Source of the DNA: an uncultured Paracoccaceae bacterium
GTDB lineage: Bacteria > Pseudomonadota > Alphaproteobacteria > Rhodobacterales > Rhodobacteraceae
Assembly (NCBI GenBank): GCA_947497985.1
Contig: CANMIX010000002.1
Span: forward strand, 248,001-312,000
Direction of reading: 5' to 3'
Length of the DNA stretch: 64,000 bases
The position numbers and the translations under genes are program-made. Shown one piece after another: positions 44,647-53,195 of the stretch. Below the pieces are notes generated by a model, which searched no databases, was not told the DNA's origin, and saw only the letters and a program-made list of their open reading frames with translations. Every line of letters starts with the position of its first letter. Position 1 is the stretch's first letter.

Positions 44647-45690
44647 TTATTGGAGGGGCAGGTGATTGTCAGGGCGCGGTGTGGCGCGGGTTTCGGCCGG
44701 TAAGATGGGATAGGTCACCTCAGGCAATTCACCCGTTAACGCCCCAAGGAAAGCCACCAACTGGTCCGCTGTCTCATCCGAAATCTCTTCGCCCAACTGC
44801 GATTCCGCCATGATCTGCACCGCGACCTTCAGGTCCCAAACCTTGCCCGAATGGAAATAGGGCGCTGTCAGCGCGATATTGCGCAAGGGGGCCGCGCGGA
44901 ACACATATTCATCATCTACGGTTTGCGTGACCGCAAAGCGCCCCTTGTCGCCCACCGGCAGGACCTCTGCACCGGGTTTTTCAATCAAACCAAAGGGGTA
45001 ATAGCCGTGACCGCCCACATTGACACCGGAATGGCAGGTGGAGCAGCCCAACTCCATAAAGTGTTCCAGCCCGGCCAGCTGTTGTGCATCAAGGGCATCG
45101 TCATCCCCGTTCAACCAGGCATCAAACGGGGCAGGGGTGATCAGTGTGGCTTCAAAGGCCTCAATCGCCTTGGCGAAATTATCAAAACTGACCGGCTCTG
45201 CCTCGCCCGCAAAGGCCTCCTGGAACCAGGTCACATATTGCGGCATTGAATTGAGCGTTTTCAGCACGTTTTCCGGCGTATTCGCCATCTCAACCCCGGC
45301 CTGAACCGGACCCTTGGCCTGTTCCGCTAGATCGGCCGCACGCCCGTCCCAGAACTGCGCCTCGTTAAAGACTGAGTTCAGCGCCGTTGGCGCGTTGCGC
45401 GGCCCATGCTGCCAGCCATGCCCGATTGAGGTCTCAAGGTTGTCGTCGCCGCCCGTCGCCAGATTGTGGCAGGAGTTGCAGGAAAACACGCCGGATGCGG
45501 ACATGCGCGGATCAAAAAACAGCGCCTTGCCCAATTCGATTTTTGCGGGGGTAATGGGGTTTTCCTTCACCGCCGGAACGGTCGAGGGCAGGGCGCGGAA
45601 CGTATCCAGTGCATCTTCGCGCACATCGGCCCACGCGCCGCCCGCGCTCAAGGCCAATACCGCGCAGGCCAATTTCAGATGATGTGCCAT
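44647..45690 (-). CDS. Di-haem cytochrome c peroxidase
   Basis: A 347-residue periplasmic peroxidase of the CcpA/MauG family. A signal peptide (1-21) ends in AGGAWA. Two haem c sites are visible: C71-NSC-H75 and C216-STC-H220. It reduces hydrogen peroxide with electrons from small c-type cytochromes. The spacing of the haem sites and the total length match bacterial di-haem peroxidases. An FNR-like box lies 66 bases upstream of the start, consistent with oxygen-limited expression. It is a single-gene unit. Confidence 0.92.
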   Translation of the reverse strand: MAHHLKLACAVLALSAGGAWADVREDALDTFRALPSTVPAVKENPITPAKIELGKALFFDPRMSASGVFSCNSCHNLATGGDDNLETSIGHGWQHGPRNAPTALNSVFNEAQFWDGRAADLAEQAKGPVQAGVEMANTPENVLKTLNSMPQYVTWFQEAFAGEAEPVSFDNFAKAIEAFEATLITPAPFDAWLNGDDDALDAQQLAGLEHFMELGCSTCHSGVNVGGHGYYPFGLIEKPGAEVLPVGDKGRFAVTQTVDDEYVFRAAPLRNIALTAPYFHSGKVWDLKVAVQIMAESQLGEEISDETADQLVAFLGALTGELPEVTYPILPAETRATPRPDNHLPLQ

Positions 45691-46364
45691 ATCTAATCTC
45701 TCCTAAAATCTGCGCGCGTCGTCTTCAGCGTTACCAAGGGGAGAGAGTCGTTCCTTTGACTTAGATCAATTCTAAAATGCTCTGTGATGTGTTTTAAGAT
45801 TTTGAAAATGAAGGGTAAATGCATCTTTTGGCTTGGCGATTTGAGCGAGGCTACGCCTGAGCCCAACCGCGCGCTCCGTGGCACCAGCCCAAGTGTTGCG
45901 CGCCCTGCGCACGCCCATCACACCGGGCATTTACCGCGCGCGTCTATGGTGGCTGGGATCGCGATCCGTGGCTGGACTGACACCCCCGCCACACCAGGAA
46001 CAGGAGCCCGGTTTGGCAGCCGGGTTGCACACCAAGACCTTGAAACGCACAGGGGAAACCCTGTCCGCCTCCGCCCACCCGTGGCGGGCCCGTCCACATT
46101 ATCGCCAATCTTCGGTTCACGCGGAATAGATGGAACCGACAGGTCGCAGACCAAAGAAATTGAACGATACCCCACCGGAAAACCCGGTCTTGGGGCGTGT
46201 TGGCATGTCCGCAGCCCTCGCCGCGCCGCCGCTCATGAGCCCGTGGCCCTCGTGTCTGGGTTGGGCGTTTGCGGCCAAAGTCTGAGCGAAGAAAGCGCGC
46301 CTGACCTGGACGCTCTTGCGCATCCTGACGGGGACTTTCGAAAGAACACGGGTAATCCACGATT
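45691..46364. other. 674-base region without a clear gene
   Basis: The left 80 bases hold the peroxidase promoter region with the FNR-like box. The rest is GC-rich and can be read in several frames (the longest, plus strand, 45784-46461), but the translations are Pro- and Arg-rich with no known motif, and the longest runs through the start of the next gene. I cannot support a gene here; a decayed gene is possible. Confidence 0.4.
45756..45769. promoter_or_regulatory. FNR/FnrL-like box upstream of cytochrome c peroxidase
   Basis: TTGAC-TTAG-ATCAA matches the FNR consensus TTGAT-N4-ATCAA at nine of ten fixed positions. It lies 66 bases before the peroxidase start, a spacing that suits activation by FnrL under low oxygen. 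Confidence 0.7.
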
Positions 46365-47444
46365 ATGTCTCAACTCACGGTGCAAAACGCGCAATGGTCC
46401 CTTCTGTCTTATCAGCTGGAAAACGCTGTCGGCGGCTCGGGCGTGTCCAAAATTGATGTGATCCTATGTGACGTAACGCTCAGCAACGGCGTGACCGGAT
46501 TTGGGTTCAGCTATGCGATCGGTGGCAACGGCGCAGGTGCCATGGTGGCGGCCCGCGACATCAGCGACGCGGTGATCCAGGGCCAGCCCTTTGCAACGCC
46601 CGAGGTCAGCTGGCGCAAAGTCACCACCGCCTGTAACCGCACTGGCAAGGGACCCAATTTCGTCGGCCTAGCCGCGCTGGATGTGGCGCTTTGGGATGCC
46701 TATGCCAAAACATTGGACGTGCCGCTGGGCCAAGCCATGGGTGGTGAAATGCGCGCGGTCAAGGTCTATGGCAGCGGCGGATATCGCCCCAATCACACCG
46801 GCGATCAGACCGAGACCCAGATCCAGATGCACCGCGAACAGGGTTTCACAGCGATCAAACTGCGCCTATCGGGAACCCCTGCGGATCAGATCTTGCTGGA
46901 TCGTGCGCGATCTGTGGGCGGTGACCGCTTGCAGATCATGGTGGACCTGAACGAGAAAACCAATTTGGTCGATGCGCGCTACACATTGGATATGGCCTCG
47001 GACTATGGCGTCTATCTGGTTGAAGAACCGCTGCGCGCCCGTGATTTCCAAGGCTACCGGATCCTTGCGGAACGCTATCCCGGTCTGATTGCCACCGGCG
47101 AACATCTGCAAGGCCTGGATGAGGCAGCACCTTTCCTGCAGGACAGCATGTGCGCCGCCATGCAGCCGGATCTGGCGATGATGGGCGGGTTGACGGAATC
47201 CTTACGGGTGGCGCGTTGGGCGGAATATGTGGGTATCGAAATCATGCCGCATTTCTTGCCCGGTCTTTTTGTCCACTTGGCCGCCGCCGCGCCAAACCTG
47301 ACCTGGCTTGAAGATTTCCCGCTGCTTGAGCCGCTGTTTCAGGGGATGCCAATCGCCAATGATGGGATGATTGCTGCCTCTGACACCGCAGGTCATGGGC
47401 TTTTGTTGACCGAGCAGGCTCGAAAATCCGCAAAAATCCTATAA
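46365..47444 (+). CDS. Enolase-superfamily (mandelate racemase-type) enzyme, probable sugar-acid dehydratase
   Basis: A 359-residue member of the mandelate racemase/muconate lactonising group. Metal ligands are Asp194 (VDLNEK), Glu220 (VEEPL) and Glu246 (ATGEHLQ). A candidate base is Lys165 (KLR) on one face, and the His296-Asp269 pair (MPHFLPG and QPDL) is on the other, as in acid-sugar dehydratases of the MR subgroup. It is in line with an AraC regulator, an aldehyde dehydrogenase and a TRAP transporter, which suggests degradation of an imported sugar acid or hydroxy acid. The substrate is not evident from sequence. Confidence 0.86.
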   Translation: MSQLTVQNAQWSLLSYQLENAVGGSGVSKIDVILCDVTLSNGVTGFGFSYAIGGNGAGAMVAARDISDAVIQGQPFATPEVSWRKVTTACNRTGKGPNFVGLAALDVALWDAYAKTLDVPLGQAMGGEMRAVKVYGSGGYRPNHTGDQTETQIQMHREQGFTAIKLRLSGTPADQILLDRARSVGGDRLQIMVDLNEKTNLVDARYTLDMASDYGVYLVEEPLRARDFQGYRILAERYPGLIATGEHLQGLDEAAPFLQDSMCAAMQPDLAMMGGLTESLRVARWAEYVGIEIMPHFLPGLFVHLAAAAPNLTWLEDFPLLEPLFQGMPIANDGMIAASDTAGHGLLLTEQARKSAKIL

Positions 47445-47469
47445 GTTTATCCCTGCATAGAAAGGTATC

Positions 47470-48444
47470 GTGCCCGTGTCCGATGATTTTGACAGCTCCA
47501 AACCTCGATTGCATGCCTTTCCCGGTGGCAAAGCGGCCAGCCGTCCGCCGATTTCGACCAACCCGACCCTGTGCCGACTGTATGATGAGATCCTGAAACG
47601 CGGCACGGCATTTGGACAAGCCACCTCGCAATGTGAATTGGGGGTGCAAAGCTGTTATGTGCCCCAGCGCATTTCATCAGTGGTGTTCCGCAATCCGGCG
47701 GCCTTGTTAGTTTTGGCGGGGCGCAAAGAAGTGCAGATCGGTGATCAGGTCCACACCGCCCATGCCGGGGAAATCCTGATTGTGCCCTCGGACACAGAGA
47801 CCTGGCTGGAGAAAACCCCCGATCCGCGCACCGGTTATTATCAGGGTCTCGGCATTCGCTTTGACATCGATATTCTGGAGCAGTTCCAAACCACCTATGG
47901 GCAATATCTGGACACTTGGGACCTGTCACAGAAATGGAGCCTGCAGACGCCGGAAAACCTGATCACTTGGCTCACGGACTGGCTGCGCTGGTCGCGGGAA
48001 TACCCCACCGCGCGTCAGATCCAACGTCACCGACTGGTGGAGTTTCTACTGCTTCTGGCGCAGGCCGGTATGGCCGGCAATATCCTGATGGCCCGCAATC
48101 CCAGCTGGAAACAGCGGGTGTCGCATCTGGTGCGTTTGGATCCGGCGCAGGAATGGCGCATCGCGGATGTGAGCCGCCGCCTGGGCACCAGCGAGTCCTC
48201 CCTACGACGCAAATTGTCGATGGAGGATGCCTCGTTCCGCGATATCCTGGAAGAGGCGCGGCTGATGGCCGGGCTCAATATGTTGCAAGAAACGCGCCTG
48301 TCTATTGGTCGGATTGCCGGAGCGGTGGGCTATCAGTCCCAGTCTCGTTTTACCGAACGTTTCAAAATCCGCTTCAATGTGACGCCAACCGAATTGCGAC
48401 GCGGATCCCCAGCCGAAGAAGAACCCACCGCCACCACCGGGTAG
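47470..48444 (+). CDS. AraC-family transcriptional regulator
   Basis: A 324-residue regulator. The N-terminal half looks like an AraC-type cupin sensor (SSVVFRNPAALLVLAGRKEVQIGDQVHTAHAGEILIVPSDTE). The C-terminal HTH pair includes WRIADVSRRLGTSESSLRRKLS and LSIGRIAGAVGYQSQSRFTERFKIRFNVTPTELRR. The GTG at 47470 has AAAGG upstream; a second GTG two codons later is possible. Lying between the dehydratase and ALDH genes, it probably controls this catabolic cluster. A terminator follows it. Confidence 0.87.
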   Translation: MPVSDDFDSSKPRLHAFPGGKAASRPPISTNPTLCRLYDEILKRGTAFGQATSQCELGVQSCYVPQRISSVVFRNPAALLVLAGRKEVQIGDQVHTAHAGEILIVPSDTETWLEKTPDPRTGYYQGLGIRFDIDILEQFQTTYGQYLDTWDLSQKWSLQTPENLITWLTDWLRWSREYPTARQIQRHRLVEFLLLLAQAGMAGNILMARNPSWKQRVSHLVRLDPAQEWRIADVSRRLGTSESSLRRKLSMEDASFRDILEEARLMAGLNMLQETRLSIGRIAGAVGYQSQSRFTERFKIRFNVTPTELRRGSPAEEEPTATTG

Positions 48445-48475
48445 TTCCTGTTAACGAGTACCCGCCATTTGGCAG

Positions 48476-48507
48476 AACCGCAGGCCGCACGCGCGCCTGC
48501 GGTTTTT
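48476..48507 (+). terminator. Rho-independent terminator after the AraC gene
   Basis: AACCGCAGGC (48476-48485) pairs with GCCTGCGGTT (48495-48504) over a nine-base loop, with a run of five Ts at 48503-48507. It separates the dehydratase-regulator unit from the ALDH-TRAP unit, which then needs its own promoter. Confidence 0.88.
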
Positions 48508-48679
48508 GTGTTTGGTCACAGGCTTTGCGGCGGTGGTCGAAAGACGATCTAGGCGAACCGTTGACTGTTTGTGGCGAAGCGCGGGTTAACGCGACCTTAC
48601 CCTGAACCTGAGGGATCGCGCTGCATGTTGGGCGCGCTCCGACGCAGGACATATTCGCGATATTTAAGAGGGCTGGACA

Positions 48680-50167
48680 TTGGCGGAAATTCAACGGTTT
48701 GATCTATTTATAAATGGTCAGGAAGTCGCAGCGCAGGACGGTGAGTGCCTCGACAGTTACAATCCCGTCACCGGCGCGCCCTGGGCCACCATCGCCCGCG
48801 CCCGTTCTAAGGACGTGGATGCGGCCGTCACAGCCGCCAGTGACGCGCTTTCTGCGCCGGGATGGCGCGATATTTCCGCCTCCGACCGGGGTGCTCTGTT
48901 GCGCCGGGTGGGGGACCTGATCCTTGAAAACGCTGAACGGCTGGCCGCGTTGGAAGTGTGCGACAATGGCAAGCTGATGGCGGAAATGCTGGGTCAGCTG
49001 CGCTATATCCCGCAGTATTATTACTATTACGGCGGCCTGGCGGACAAGGTCGAAGGCGCCGTGATCCCCAGCGAAAAGACCGGCATGTTTGTCTATACCG
49101 AACATGAACCCATTGGGGTCGTGGCCGCCATTACACCGTGGAATTCGCCTTTGTTGCTGACCACATGGAAATTGGCACCCGCTTTGGCGGCAGGCTGCAC
49201 CGTGGTGATCAAACCCTCGGAACATGCCTCGACCTCTATGATCGAATTCGCCAAACTCTTTACCCAAGCAGGCTTCCCTGACGGTGTGGTCAACGTGCTC
49301 ACCGGCTATGGGGATGAGGTCGGCGCGCCCTTGGTGGCGCACCCCAAAGTCGACCGTGTGGCCTTTACCGGCGGCGAATTGGGCGGCAAAGCGGTTTATA
49401 AAGCGGCGGCCGAGCGGCTCAAAAGCGTCTCACTGGAATTGGGCGGGAAATCCCCCAATATCATCTGCGAAGACGCCGATATCGAACAGGTCGTAAAGGG
49501 CGCTGTCTCAGGCATTTTTGCCGCCACCGGTCAGACCTGCATGGCGGGCTCCCGCGTGTTGGTACATGAAAGCATTCACGATGCCTTTGTCGAACGTCTG
49601 GTGGCCTTTATGGCAGAGGCGCGCGTCGGGGATCCCACCGATGCCACGACCCAGATCGGTCCGGTCGCAACCAAGGATCAGCTGCACAAAGTGTTGTCCT
49701 ATGTGGATATCGCAACCTCCGAAGGGGCGCATCTGGCCTTTGGCGGCAAGCAGCTGACCAACATCGGCACCGGCAATGGTTGGTTCGTCGAGCCGACAAT
49801 TTTCACCAATGTCACCAATGACATGCGTGTCGCCCAAGAAGAGATCTTTGGCCCCGTCCTGTCGGTGATCAAATTCAGCGATGACGACGAGGCGATCCGC
49901 ATCGCCAATGACACGCCCTATGGTCTGGCGGCGGCTGTGTGGACCAATGATGTGGCGCGCGCGTTCAAATTCACCAAAGCGCTTGAAGCGGGCACGGTCT
50001 GGGTCAATGCCTACCGGGTTGTCAGCTACACAACGCCTTTTGGTGGGTTCAAAAATTCCGGCCTTGGCCGGGAAGGCGGGCAAGAGATGATCAAGGAATA
50101 TCTGCAGACCAAAAGCGTCTACGTGAACCTTGGCAAAACCACACCCAACCCATTCGTGCTTGGATAG
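48680..50167 (+). CDS. Aldehyde dehydrogenase
   Basis: A 495-residue ALDH. Catalytic Cys287 (GQTCMAGS), Glu253 (SLELGGKSP), Asn155 (ITPWNSPL) and Lys178 are intact, and the cofactor segment FTGGELGG is at 229-236. The start is TTG 48680, with GAGGG about eight bases upstream; there is no ATG that would give the expected N-terminus. It precedes the TRAP genes by about 47 bases and is probably cotranscribed with them. A role in oxidising an aldehyde derived from the imported acid is inferred. Confidence 0.87.
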   Translation: MAEIQRFDLFINGQEVAAQDGECLDSYNPVTGAPWATIARARSKDVDAAVTAASDALSAPGWRDISASDRGALLRRVGDLILENAERLAALEVCDNGKLMAEMLGQLRYIPQYYYYYGGLADKVEGAVIPSEKTGMFVYTEHEPIGVVAAITPWNSPLLLTTWKLAPALAAGCTVVIKPSEHASTSMIEFAKLFTQAGFPDGVVNVLTGYGDEVGAPLVAHPKVDRVAFTGGELGGKAVYKAAAERLKSVSLELGGKSPNIICEDADIEQVVKGAVSGIFAATGQTCMAGSRVLVHESIHDAFVERLVAFMAEARVGDPTDATTQIGPVATKDQLHKVLSYVDIATSEGAHLAFGGKQLTNIGTGNGWFVEPTIFTNVTNDMRVAQEEIFGPVLSVIKFSDDDEAIRIANDTPYGLAAAVWTNDVARAFKFTKALEAGTVWVNAYRVVSYTTPFGGFKNSGLGREGGQEMIKEYLQTKSVYVNLGKTTPNPFVLG

Positions 50168-50214
50168 GGAGGACAATTCAACACGGGTTTCAAATTCAGG
50201 GAGGAGACTGAAGA

Positions 50215-51252
50215 ATGAAAAAATTGTTGTTGGCTGCTTGTGCAGCGATCGGAGTTTCTGCGGCGTCACTTCAGGCCGCAGATTATCCAAAGATGAACCT
50301 CAAACTGGCGCATTTCGGCCCCAAGGTCTTTGTCCAAAGTGAGGTGGACCAATGGTGGGCCGATGAGATCGAGCGCCGCAGCGACGGGCAGATCAAGATC
50401 CGCGTCTATTGGGGCGGCTCGATTGGCAAAGCCACCGAAATCCTGAAACTGGTCGGCAATGGCGTGATCGATTTTGGTGCCACGCCGCAGGCCTATTTCC
50501 CCAATGAGCTGCCGCTGATCGGGGCGCCAAATGCGGTGCCCAGCGTGTTTGAACAGCGCGAGGCGGCGGTGCGCGTGTCGCAGGAATTGGTCGAGCAGAA
50601 CCCGCATGTGCAGGCTGAATTGGAGGCCAACAACGTGCACCCGCTGTTCTTTCACGCGCTGAATTCCTTCTATCCGCTGTGCACCAAACCGGTGACCAGC
50701 ATGGAGGATTTTGAAGGTCTGAAAATCCGCAGCTTTGGCGCATTTCAGCCGCCGATGTGGGATGCGCTTGGGGCGGTTGGCGTCAATGTCTTCCCGCCGG
50801 ATATCTATGAGGGTCTGCAACGGGGCCTGTTGGACTGCGGCTTCTTTTCCGCCGATCTCTACAAGGCGACCAAGCTATATGAGGTGGCCACCCATATGGC
50901 GGATGTGGGCGTCGGCCCCGTGACCACCTGGCCGATTTGGGTCAATCAGGACAAATGGAACAACAGTTACCCGGAGAATGTGAAACAGCTGATTGCCGAG
51001 GTCAGCCAGGAAGCCCAGGAACGCAGCTTGATCGCATTGGCCGAGGCTGAGGTCGAAGCTTTTGCTTTCCTCAAGGAAAAAGGCGTTGAATTGCATGCGT
51101 TTGCCGACCCCGAGGCCTATGCGGCAGCAATCCCGGATATGATCGACGTCTGGTCTGCCAATATGAAGGACAAAGGGTTAGAGGCCGAAGCCCAAAGCGT
51201 TGCCGCCTTCTGGCGGACCCGCATGGCAGAATTGGAAAACCTGTCGCACTGA
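50215..51252 (+). CDS. TRAP transporter, periplasmic binding protein (DctP family)
   Basis: A 345-residue exported binding protein with a signal peptide (about 1-22, ending SLQA) and the TRAP pattern: LAHFGPKVFVQSEVDQWWADEIERRSDGQIKIRVYWGGSIG, then MEDFEGLKIRSFGAFQPPMWDALGAV with the ligand-binding Arg. It delivers an acidic solute to the DctQM channel, driven by a sodium gradient in this family. GGGAGGAG lies before the ATG. Linked to a sugar-acid dehydratase and an ALDH, its ligand is probably a sugar acid or hydroxy acid. Confidence 0.9.
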   Translation: MKKLLLAACAAIGVSAASLQAADYPKMNLKLAHFGPKVFVQSEVDQWWADEIERRSDGQIKIRVYWGGSIGKATEILKLVGNGVIDFGATPQAYFPNELPLIGAPNAVPSVFEQREAAVRVSQELVEQNPHVQAELEANNVHPLFFHALNSFYPLCTKPVTSMEDFEGLKIRSFGAFQPPMWDALGAVGVNVFPPDIYEGLQRGLLDCGFFSADLYKATKLYEVATHMADVGVGPVTTWPIWVNQDKWNNSYPENVKQLIAEVSQEAQERSLIALAEAEVEAFAFLKEKGVELHAFADPEAYAAAIPDMIDVWSANMKDKGLEAEAQSVAAFWRTRMAELENLSH

Positions 51253-51272
51253 CAGGTAGGATCCCAATTCAC

Positions 51273-51794
51273 ATGCTTACATTTCTGGACCAAACATTGT
51301 CCGTCATCAGCAGGGTCTCCCTTGCTGTTGGCGGTCTACTTATCCTTGCCCTTGCCTTGATCGGTGCGCTCGACACGGTGATGGCGGCCGGGCTGAATGT
51401 GCCGCTGCCTGCCGCCAATACAATCGCCGAAGAGGTGCTGCCGGGCGCGGTGTTTTTGTCGATGGGGTTCGTCATCCGCTCCAACGGCAATATCGTTGTG
51501 GACCTGTTCACCAGTCGAATGGGTTCCAAAACCAAACATGTCACATCCATCCTGGGCGCCGTGGCGACGCTGCTGTTCTTCTGCGCCTTTTCGATTGGCG
51601 CGTGGCAGCTTGCGAGCGAAAGCCTGCACCTGCGCGAAGTGGCCGTGGCCGCCGTCGAATTCCCGGTCTGGCCATTGAAACTGGCCTTTGCGCTGGGCGC
51701 GACCATTACAACCGTTGAAACCTTTGCGCTGTTTTTGCGCAGCTGCGCCGGTGTTGCCTTGCCCGGCCCCGCACTCTTGGAAGAGGATCTGTGA
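51273..51794 (+). CDS. TRAP transporter, small permease (DctQ family)
   Basis: A 173-residue membrane protein with four helices (about 10-35, 45-65, 85-110 and 125-150), the DctQ layout. It forms the membrane complex with the large subunit. The start lies 20 bases after the binding-protein gene; the stop overlaps the next start (TGATG). Confidence 0.88.
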   Translation: MLTFLDQTLSVISRVSLAVGGLLILALALIGALDTVMAAGLNVPLPAANTIAEEVLPGAVFLSMGFVIRSNGNIVVDLFTSRMGSKTKHVTSILGAVATLLFFCAFSIGAWQLASESLHLREVAVAAVEFPVWPLKLAFALGATITTVETFALFLRSCAGVALPGPALLEEDL

Positions 51795-53107
51795 TGGACC
51801 CGCTTACACTTGGACTGCTGGCCCTTGGGGCTGCGCTGTTGGGCACGATGATCGGGGTGCCGGTTGCCATATCCTTGGGGCTCACGGGGCTGGTTGGATT
51901 ATGGGGCGTTGGCGGCTTTACGCTGGTGACCACCACGCTGGAAACGCTGCCCCATGATGCGCTCAGCGATTATTCCTTTGTGGTGATCCCGATGTTCATC
52001 CTGATGGGGGTGCTGGCCAGCCATGCCAAGGTCACTAACGACATTTACGAGGCCTGTTACCGGTTTATGGCCCATGTCAAAGGCAGCCTTTATATGGTGA
52101 CCGTGATCTCCTCGGCGGGGTTTGCGACGATCTCTGGCTCGACGATTGTCAGCTCGGCCGTGTTCACCCGGTTGGCCCTGCCTGAGATGATCCGCTTTGG
52201 CTACAATCCCGGCCTCAGCGCGGGATGTATTGCGGCGGCGGGAACCTTTGCGACGCTGATCCCGCCCTCGATCATGATGGTGATTTATGCGCTGCTGACC
52301 GGTGAATCCATCGGACGCCTGTTGATCGCAGGCGCGATACCGGGGTTTTTGACGGCCGCCGTCTACCTGGCAGCGCTGTGGGGCCTGGTGCGGATGCGGC
52401 CGCAATTGTCGTCACCTTTGGCCAAACGGTTTACCTGGCCGGAACGGCGCGAGTCGCTGACCAAGGTCGGCCCCTTTGTCATCCTGTCCGTGGTGGTTAT
52501 TGGCGGCATCTATACCGGTCTGATCTTTCCGTCCTCGGCGGGGGCGGTCGGGGCTGTGGGCGCGCTGGCGCTGGCGGTCTGGCGCGGGGTGGCGCAGCCG
52601 GGCAAGATCCAGTCTTGCCTGAATGACACCGCCTCCACGGCTGCGGCGCTGTTTTTGGTGCTGTTGGGCGGTTTGTTGTTTTCCCGCTATCTGGTGTTTT
52701 CTGGCTTTATCTTTGACGCGGTGGATTTCATCACCGAAAGCGGTATCGAACCGTGGCAGGTGTTGCTGCTGATCATCCTCGGCAATCTGATCTTGGGGAT
52801 GTTTATCGACACCGTGTCGATCACCGTGGTCACCGTGCCCTTTATCCACCCGATCATTGTCGGCCTTGGCTATGATCCGATTTGGTTTGGCATCTTGCTG
52901 ATCAAACTGGTGGAAATCTCGGCCATCACACCGCCGGTGGGGCTGAACCTCTTTGCGGTGATGGCCGCGTCTGATGGCAAGGTTAAAACTGGCGATCTGT
53001 TCCGGGGCGTTCTGCCGTTTTTGCTGCTAGAGCTTCTGGTCTTGTTGGCGCTGCTGCTGGTGCCGGATCTGTCCCTCTGGCTGCCGCGTCTGGTGCTGGG
53101 CAGCTAG
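51794..53107 (+). CDS. TRAP transporter, large permease (DctM family)
   Basis: A 437-residue protein with about 12 membrane segments. The family is shown by SSAGFATISGSTIVSSAVFTRLALPEMIRFGYNPGLSAGCIAAAGTFATLIPPSIMMVIYA. I chose ATG 51794 over the GTG at 51791 because it gives the usual MDPLTLGLL start and a one-base overlap with the small subunit. It is the transport channel of this TRAP system. A strong terminator follows. Confidence 0.92.
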   Translation: MDPLTLGLLALGAALLGTMIGVPVAISLGLTGLVGLWGVGGFTLVTTTLETLPHDALSDYSFVVIPMFILMGVLASHAKVTNDIYEACYRFMAHVKGSLYMVTVISSAGFATISGSTIVSSAVFTRLALPEMIRFGYNPGLSAGCIAAAGTFATLIPPSIMMVIYALLTGESIGRLLIAGAIPGFLTAAVYLAALWGLVRMRPQLSSPLAKRFTWPERRESLTKVGPFVILSVVVIGGIYTGLIFPSSAGAVGAVGALALAVWRGVAQPGKIQSCLNDTASTAAALFLVLLGGLLFSRYLVFSGFIFDAVDFITESGIEPWQVLLLIILGNLILGMFIDTVSITVVTVPFIHPIIVGLGYDPIWFGILLIKLVEISAITPPVGLNLFAVMAASDGKVKTGDLFRGVLPFLLLELLVLLALLLVPDLSLWLPRLVLGS

Positions 53108-53134
53108 CCTCTTTCCCCACAACAGGACATGTAA

Positions 53135-53168
53135 AAACCGGCCAGAGGATGCTCTGGCCGGTTTCTTT
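53135..53168. terminator. Bidirectional terminator between convergent TRAP operons
   Basis: AAACCGGCCAGAG (53135-53147) and CTCTGGCCGGTTT (53152-53164) form a perfect 13-bp stem with loop GATG, followed by TCTTTT. On the minus strand it ends in a TTTTTAC run, so it can end both convergent transcripts. Confidence 0.9.
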
Positions 53169-53195
53169 TGTTGCGGGATGATGTGCGCTGCCCCG

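Noticed and set aside
45784-46461. 225-codon open frame on the plus strand before the dehydratase
   Set aside because: Runs through the dehydratase start in another frame, has Pro/Arg-rich translation and no recognisable domain.
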